Origin: Carex sylvatica
Lineage: Eukaryota; Streptophyta; Magnoliopsida; Poales; Cyperaceae
Assembly: GCA_964058845.1 (NCBI GenBank)
Contig: CAXKVR010000352.1
Location: 1 to 24,406, forward strand
Direction: 5' to 3'
Length of the DNA: 24,406 nucleotides
Shown: one piece after another, positions 20,046-24,406 of the stretch
Numbering within the stretch: the first letter of the stretch is position 1
Layout: every line of letters starts with the position of its first letter
Program-made: the position numbers and the translations under genes
Notes under the pieces: model-generated
Told to the model about the DNA's origin: nothing
Databases searched by the model: none
The model's input: the letters and a program-made list of their open reading frames with translations, nothing else

Positions 20046-21357
20046 GTTGATTTACTTATCCAGAAAAACCTTATTTTATTAGCATGATTTTCAATTATTG
20101 CTTTTAATTCACTTGAAAATAAATTATAAAAATTTTGTAACGTAACACAAGTTAACTTTTTTTTCTTTTCTATTTTTTGCTTCTGCACCAATTGCTTCTC
20201 TTTCGTGCAAATAGGAAATGAGATAATAGCTAATATTATTATTGTACCAAAGTAACTATGTTATTAAAATTCATCCACTAATATACAGATCGAAGTCCAT
20301 CAGGTATTATGAAGCCTATTTTTGGAAGTTGGATTTTATTTCTGATACTGAACTTCAGTTGGAACCTAATTGATCATTCAAGACCAACAAAAAAAACAAA
20401 ATGTTGGTCTGTAGACTTTAACTAGTACGAAATCTAAACTTTAGCTGTCAAAAAGGATTGAAGTTAGTCCTTAGGCTTCTCTGAAAAAAATGAAATTAGT
20501 CTTTTTCACAAGGAATGAGAAATTGGTTCTTTTAAAAGAAATTCAAAGCATGGATTTTCTTTTAAGGATCAACTTAGTACAAACGAATATTCCAATTTCA
20601 AATGTTATTTTCTTCAAAGTTAAGGGTGGGTGACACAGTGGAGATGGGCTTCATTCTGTCTTTTCTTCCTTCTGTTAAAAATAAACTAATGGGCCTTGGG
20701 CTTGGAATCGGGAAGAGATTTGTTGTTTGTTCTTTTCTAAAGAAGTTAAATCAGATTCCAGCAAACAATGATTACAATTTTACTTTAACATAATTTCCTT
20801 TCCTAAATTGAATTCCTCTTTTAGTTTTGAATAGGCCAATTTCCTTCGTTCCTTGAATTGAATTTAATTTGTCTCCTCTCATCAATTTATAATATGACAC
20901 AAGTAACAGAGGAGAAATCATGAGCGCACAAAAATTAAAAAAACAAAATTAGCATTCTAGAAATCCCAAACACAGTAAAAAATCCCGCACAGACATTCTC
21001 ATAATCTCATTTACACACAGAGAAAGGCACATAGAAAACAAAGATTTCAGAAGAACAATTTTCTTTTAATTCATTACTCACACAGTCACACTTGAATACT
21101 TCAACAAAATCTTAGCTTCTATACTTACAAACCAAGCTTCTAATATAAACCTAGATATTACTACTTCGAACCCATACATATAAGATTCTTTTGCTTTGCC
21201 TCTCTCTCTCTCTCTCTTTAAAACTTGGCATGGGCTGCCAAGAGATTCTCTACAACCTAACAACATAACCTACGCTAAAATTAAAAATTTAAGTACATAA
21301 CAGGCCAAAAAGGAAAAATAGAATATAATATAATCTATTTTCTCTATTACCCCAACT
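20046..21357. other. Intergenic DNA and probable 3' region of the minus-strand gene
   Basis: No protein domain was recognised; the small frame at 20602-20793 has no family resemblance. A (TC)n run lies at 21200-21217. The part nearest 21358 should include the 3' UTR of the minus-strand GW/WG gene, but its polyadenylation site cannot be fixed. Confidence 0.5.
21200..21217. repeat. (TC)n microsatellite
   Basis: About nine uninterrupted TC dinucleotides occur 140 bp downstream of the stop codon of the minus-strand gene, probably in its 3' UTR. Confidence 0.85.
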
Positions 21358-23586
21358 TCAAACCACTGACCGGGGAGCATTCCATCCATTAGCTGATTGA
21401 TTCAGCGGTGCACAGAAATGCCCCGAGCTATCTTCTTTCTTCTTCCACTGTTTCCCCTTGTTATAGTTCCTATTGCCGCTCTTATTCCAACCAGACCGAC
21501 CAGCTCCATTACTGTTCCAATTTTGGTTGCCGTTGTCCCAATTCCCACCATTGAATCCATCGCCGTTACAGTAATCGGAACTGTAGTTCCAATACTGCCC
21601 GACTTCCCCCGGCACACCACAATCATAACCATTCCATGTATTTCCTGGCCCCTCTTCCACCTCACCCCAGCCAGTTGGTACAATACCTCCATAAGTCGTT
21701 ACCGGGTTCACATCTGCTGTCACTGGCTCCCACCCGATTGGATTAGCTGAATTATTTACCCAACTGGTTTGAACAACTCCCCAATTGTCTGGCGGGTTCC
21801 CACCTGTTGCCATATAGTCCCACCCAGTTGGATTAACCGAATTATTCGCCCAACTGTTTTGCATAACTCCTGCCCAGGTGTCCGGCTGAACACTTGCCTG
21901 TACTGGAATATCTCCCCAGCCAGTGGGAATAATGGGTTGATCCTCTCCCCACCCAGTCGACATATCACCCCAAGCCACCTCTTCTTCTTCTTTAGCATAG
22001 TGTGAGTCCCAGAGGATAACACCTCCTTCGCCCCAAACATCAGTAATCCAGTAATCATCAGTAATGCTGTCTCTCTCATCTTCAGATAGAGAACCGTGAA
22101 GGTTCTGGTATAGCTTGAGGTCGGTTGGAGGTGCATCATGATCGATATTGTCGATGAGCATGTCTGGGTCAGGTAAGGGGGTATTGGGCTGAAAGCCATT
22201 AATCTGGGCCCAATAACGGGCCTTTGCATTTTCAAAAGCTTCCTTACCAGCAGAGTCATTCCAGCCGATAATGTCAGAATACTGGTGCACAAACTCTTTT
22301 GTTTCCAAAACCTTTGCCCAGCTGACACCGTTCATTTGGCAAAAATTTTGCTCCCAGTTCATCTCTGCTTTTTCTGTGAATAATAATAAGAGAGAAATTA
22401 ACATTAAATACCTTAAGATAAGTGTATTCTGTGAGAGATTCTCATGTAAAAGGTAATATTAAGAAAGTACCAGGGCTGATACCGCAATCAATGTTTTCGA
22501 TCAAACACAGCAGTCACAAAAAACTAATCCCTTTGTGAATCCAATAAACAGTTGCAATAAATTTTGGCCATCAGATGAAAACTTGGGTTGACTAACTTTA
22601 TAATAATATCTAAGGAAATCTTCTGAAATTTGTTTTGGTAAAAAAATTATCCGAAAATGGACATTTAAAGCCATACTTTCATATTAGATAAAAGAAATCT
22701 CCAAAATGGTATACCTATTTGACAGAGAACACAGTACATGGCCTCTTTAGTGCCATTTGAACATAAATAATAGAAGAACAACACTACATATTAGATACCA
22801 TCACATAGAAGGATCACATGCTATATTTGAACTCCTGACTAAATCTTACAAGATATTCTATAAAAGGTTCCCACTAAATTGAAATTCACAGTCACTAATT
22901 TTAAATCCAAAGAAGTTAATCCAACATACCCACCATCCTAAATTAAAACAATCCACCTGACAAAGTGATAAATTATGATTATTTTACACTTGAAGATAGA
23001 CCTATGAAATGGCCAAGGAAACAGATGCAAACATCACAGAAAAACTTAAAACCTAGTTCATTTAAACAAATTAAAATTCTAACTTCAAATAGCAAAAAGT
23101 ATTATTGTAAATCAATTGATTTAATTTCAGGGGCAATACAAACAAACACCTGATTTTGAATTTAATCTGGCTACCCCCAAATATCTACATATGCAATCAG
23201 CAGCTAGTTCTGAATTCGTAACATCAAATTTCAATAATAACTACGAATTTAAGAAAGAACTGAGAGATCTAATCTAAAAAATAACCCCTCCTCGTCAATG
23301 GGGGAAACAATCCAAACCGCAAAAGCCGTAGCCATATATATATATTTAGTTTTAGTAAAATCAATCTAACAATTCATAAAAAAAAACCCAAATTTTCCCT
23401 AAAGGAAATGAATTTCAGACCAAAAGCAAATTCGAGCAAAGAAAATCCTTTTAAAAGGAAAATAAAATTACCATCAGAAAACCTAGGAGGCTTGCCGTGA
23501 GACCAATTCCTGTTGTTGCTGGAGGATGGGCCCCACCTGTCTGACTCTCTCTTCCTCTGCCCCTTGGGTCTCTTCATCTCCCCCAT
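21358..23586 (-). CDS. Uncharacterised Trp-rich protein with GW/WG motifs (two exons, 376 aa)
   Basis: Exon 1 is 23586-23472 and exon 2 is 22373-21358. The donor is GATG|GTAATT and the acceptor TATTCACAG|AA; together they keep the frame (1131 nt with stop). The ATG at 23586 is the first in the exon; another, three codons later, is possible. Residues 5-13 (KRPKGQRKR) resemble a nuclear-localisation signal. Residues about 43-150 look folded, with an acidic stretch and LPDPDMLID. From about 140 to 275 come GWG/WG motifs, including a roughly 31-residue repeat (DTWAGVMQNSWANNSVNPTGW, then DNWGVVQTSWVNNSANPIGW). The tail is Asn/Gly/Trp-rich with a basic GKQWKKKED. I count 26 tryptophans, 12 of them next to glycine. 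GW/WG-rich disordered segments bind Argonaute in known silencing proteins; that role here is inference. It is not one of the well-known GW proteins I can name. Confidence 0.85.
22374..23471 (-). other. Intron of the GW/WG gene (1098 bp)
   Basis: AT-rich, with GT at the donor (23471-23470) and a pyrimidine- and AT-rich tract ending CAG at 22376-22374. An in-frame ATG at 22404 lies within it and would give a false N-terminus (MLISLLLLFTEK) if the intron were ignored. A (TA)n run sits near 23334-23345. No other gene or element was recognised in it. Confidence 0.85.
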
Positions 23587-23660
23587 GTGTTTATTCTCGT
23601 TTTCTCCAAATATCAGAATGTGCGAAATCGATCGATTTTCTCTTCGCACGACGAAAGCCA

Positions 23661-23684
23661 GACAGAGAGAGAAAGAGAGAAAGG
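23661..23684. repeat. (GA)n tract in the probable 5' UTR
   Basis: An interrupted gagaga run on the plus strand is a CT-rich leader on the gene strand, 75 to 100 bases upstream of the ATG at 23586. CT-rich leaders are common in plant genes. Confidence 0.7.
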
Positions 23685-23762
23685 GAATAGAGAAGGAAAT
23701 ATAAAAAAAAACAATATAAAATTGGGGGTAAGAGGTCGAGACTCGAGGAGGAGGCAGGGTTG

Positions 23763-23771
23763 TATTTAAAA
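23763..23771 (-). promoter_or_regulatory. Candidate TATA box of the GW/WG gene
   Basis: The minus strand reads ttttaaata about 180 bases upstream of the ATG. A start about 30 bases downstream would leave a 5' UTR near 150 nt. It is the only TATA-like element found at a sensible distance, but plant promoters often lack one and transcript data are not available here. Confidence 0.4.
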
Positions 23772-23779
23772 GGAAGAGA

Positions 23780-24406
23780 GATTTTTATTAATAGAAAGTG
23801 TTAAAAAAAACAGATAGGAAATAGAAAACTCAATCTGCAGGAAACCATTTTAGAAAATTCCAGATCTTTTGTAACCTTTCAAATGTTATCGACATAAATG
23901 TCTCTCTAGAAACGTGGACTCACAGAATGCTACAAAGACATGGCCACGTAAGACAACAATTATACGGTGACGAGCGCATAGGACTATGGAGAAGATCAGA
24001 AGAAACAGGAATGTTTTTCTTCTCTCTCTTTGTAAAATATCCCTTTCTAGTTTTGGGGATGAAATGCTGTTTCCGCACACCTGGAATTCACCGTACAGAA
24101 AGAACTGTATCACTGAGTTGTTGGTAGTGTGGAAAAAATGGCACGCTGGAGTCGATTCTGTCACAGTACGAGTGTTAGATACGTGCTGTACTTTGTATGT
24201 TCTGTATCGTGACTAATTACTAGTAAAGAAGACACGGCACGGTACAGCACAGCATGAAAATTATCTTGATCATGATACGGCATCTATAGAAGGTCAAATA
24301 AAAAATCTTTATAATTTCTATATTATGTTTTAAAATTATGATTAGTTATTGGTTTTAAAAATTTGTTAACGTTATCGGTTACAGATCGTTTTGTTACAAC
24401 ATGATT
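23780..24406. other. Upstream region of the GW/WG gene; no gene recognised
   Basis: No ORF here has recognisable domains. A single ACGT-core motif (ccacgtaa) at about 23944 is compatible with a G-box-like site but is weak evidence alone. The right edge is AT-rich. Confidence 0.45.

Noticed and set aside
20602..20793. 63-residue plus-strand ORF
   Set aside because: Short, no domain, located between transposon debris and a 3' UTR.
21397..22328. ORFs of 78 to 190 residues overlapping the GW/WG gene in other frames
   Set aside because: Shadows of exon 2, produced by its biased codon content; no independent domains.
22374..22404. N-terminus MLISLLLLFTEK for the GW/WG protein, suggesting a signal peptide
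   Set aside because: It is intron sequence ending in a good CAG acceptor; splicing to 23472-23586 gives a more plausible start.

Overview
This is a stretch of nuclear DNA from a flowering plant, most likely a dicot. The signs are a Ty3/gypsy chromovirus with plant-type Tekay features, degenerate TTTAGGG (plant-type) telomeric repeats, AT-rich intergenic DNA full of transposon remnants, and one intron-containing gene with plant-like splice sites. The species cannot be named from the sequence alone.

Layout, left to right. Positions 1-6666 are the 3' part of a Tekay/Del-type LTR retrotransposon: protease, reverse transcriptase, RNase H, integrase and chromodomain, then a polypurine tract and a complete 3.1-kb 3' LTR. 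Its pol frame is broken by one in-frame TAG. The LTR abuts a tandem satellite in mid-monomer (6667-10682), so the element probably inserted into the array. The monomer is 81 bp, organised mostly into six-monomer (about 486 bp) higher-order units. At 10683-11066 the satellite passes into degenerate telomere-type repeats, and the satellite then resumes in the opposite orientation (11067-11562). Both satellite blocks meet the telomeric tract at the same point in the monomer.

From 11570 to 17400 the DNA is a graveyard. It holds the C-terminal zinc-binding end of a LINE polyprotein, a broken FAR1/FHY3-like DNA-binding domain, a small minisatellite, a possible decayed exon on the minus strand, and a 615-bp foldback MITE. 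From 17419 to 20045 lies a second LTR on the minus strand, without internal domains beside it. It is diverged from the first but keeps the same order of motifs and two shared stem-loops, and it carries an array of GC-rich palindromes.

The one apparently intact host gene lies at 21358-23586 on the minus strand. It has two exons and encodes a 376-residue tryptophan-rich protein with many GW/WG dipeptides, a basic N-terminus and an Asn/Gly/Trp-rich tail. GW/WG-rich segments are the known Argonaute-binding (AGO-hook) type, so a link to small-RNA silencing is a testable inference, not a demonstrated function.

The most interesting signals are the symmetrical satellite-telomere-satellite junction, the hairpins in two diverged LTRs that keep their pairing while their sequence changes, and the GW/WG protein. 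No CRISPR array, rRNA or tRNA gene was recognised.
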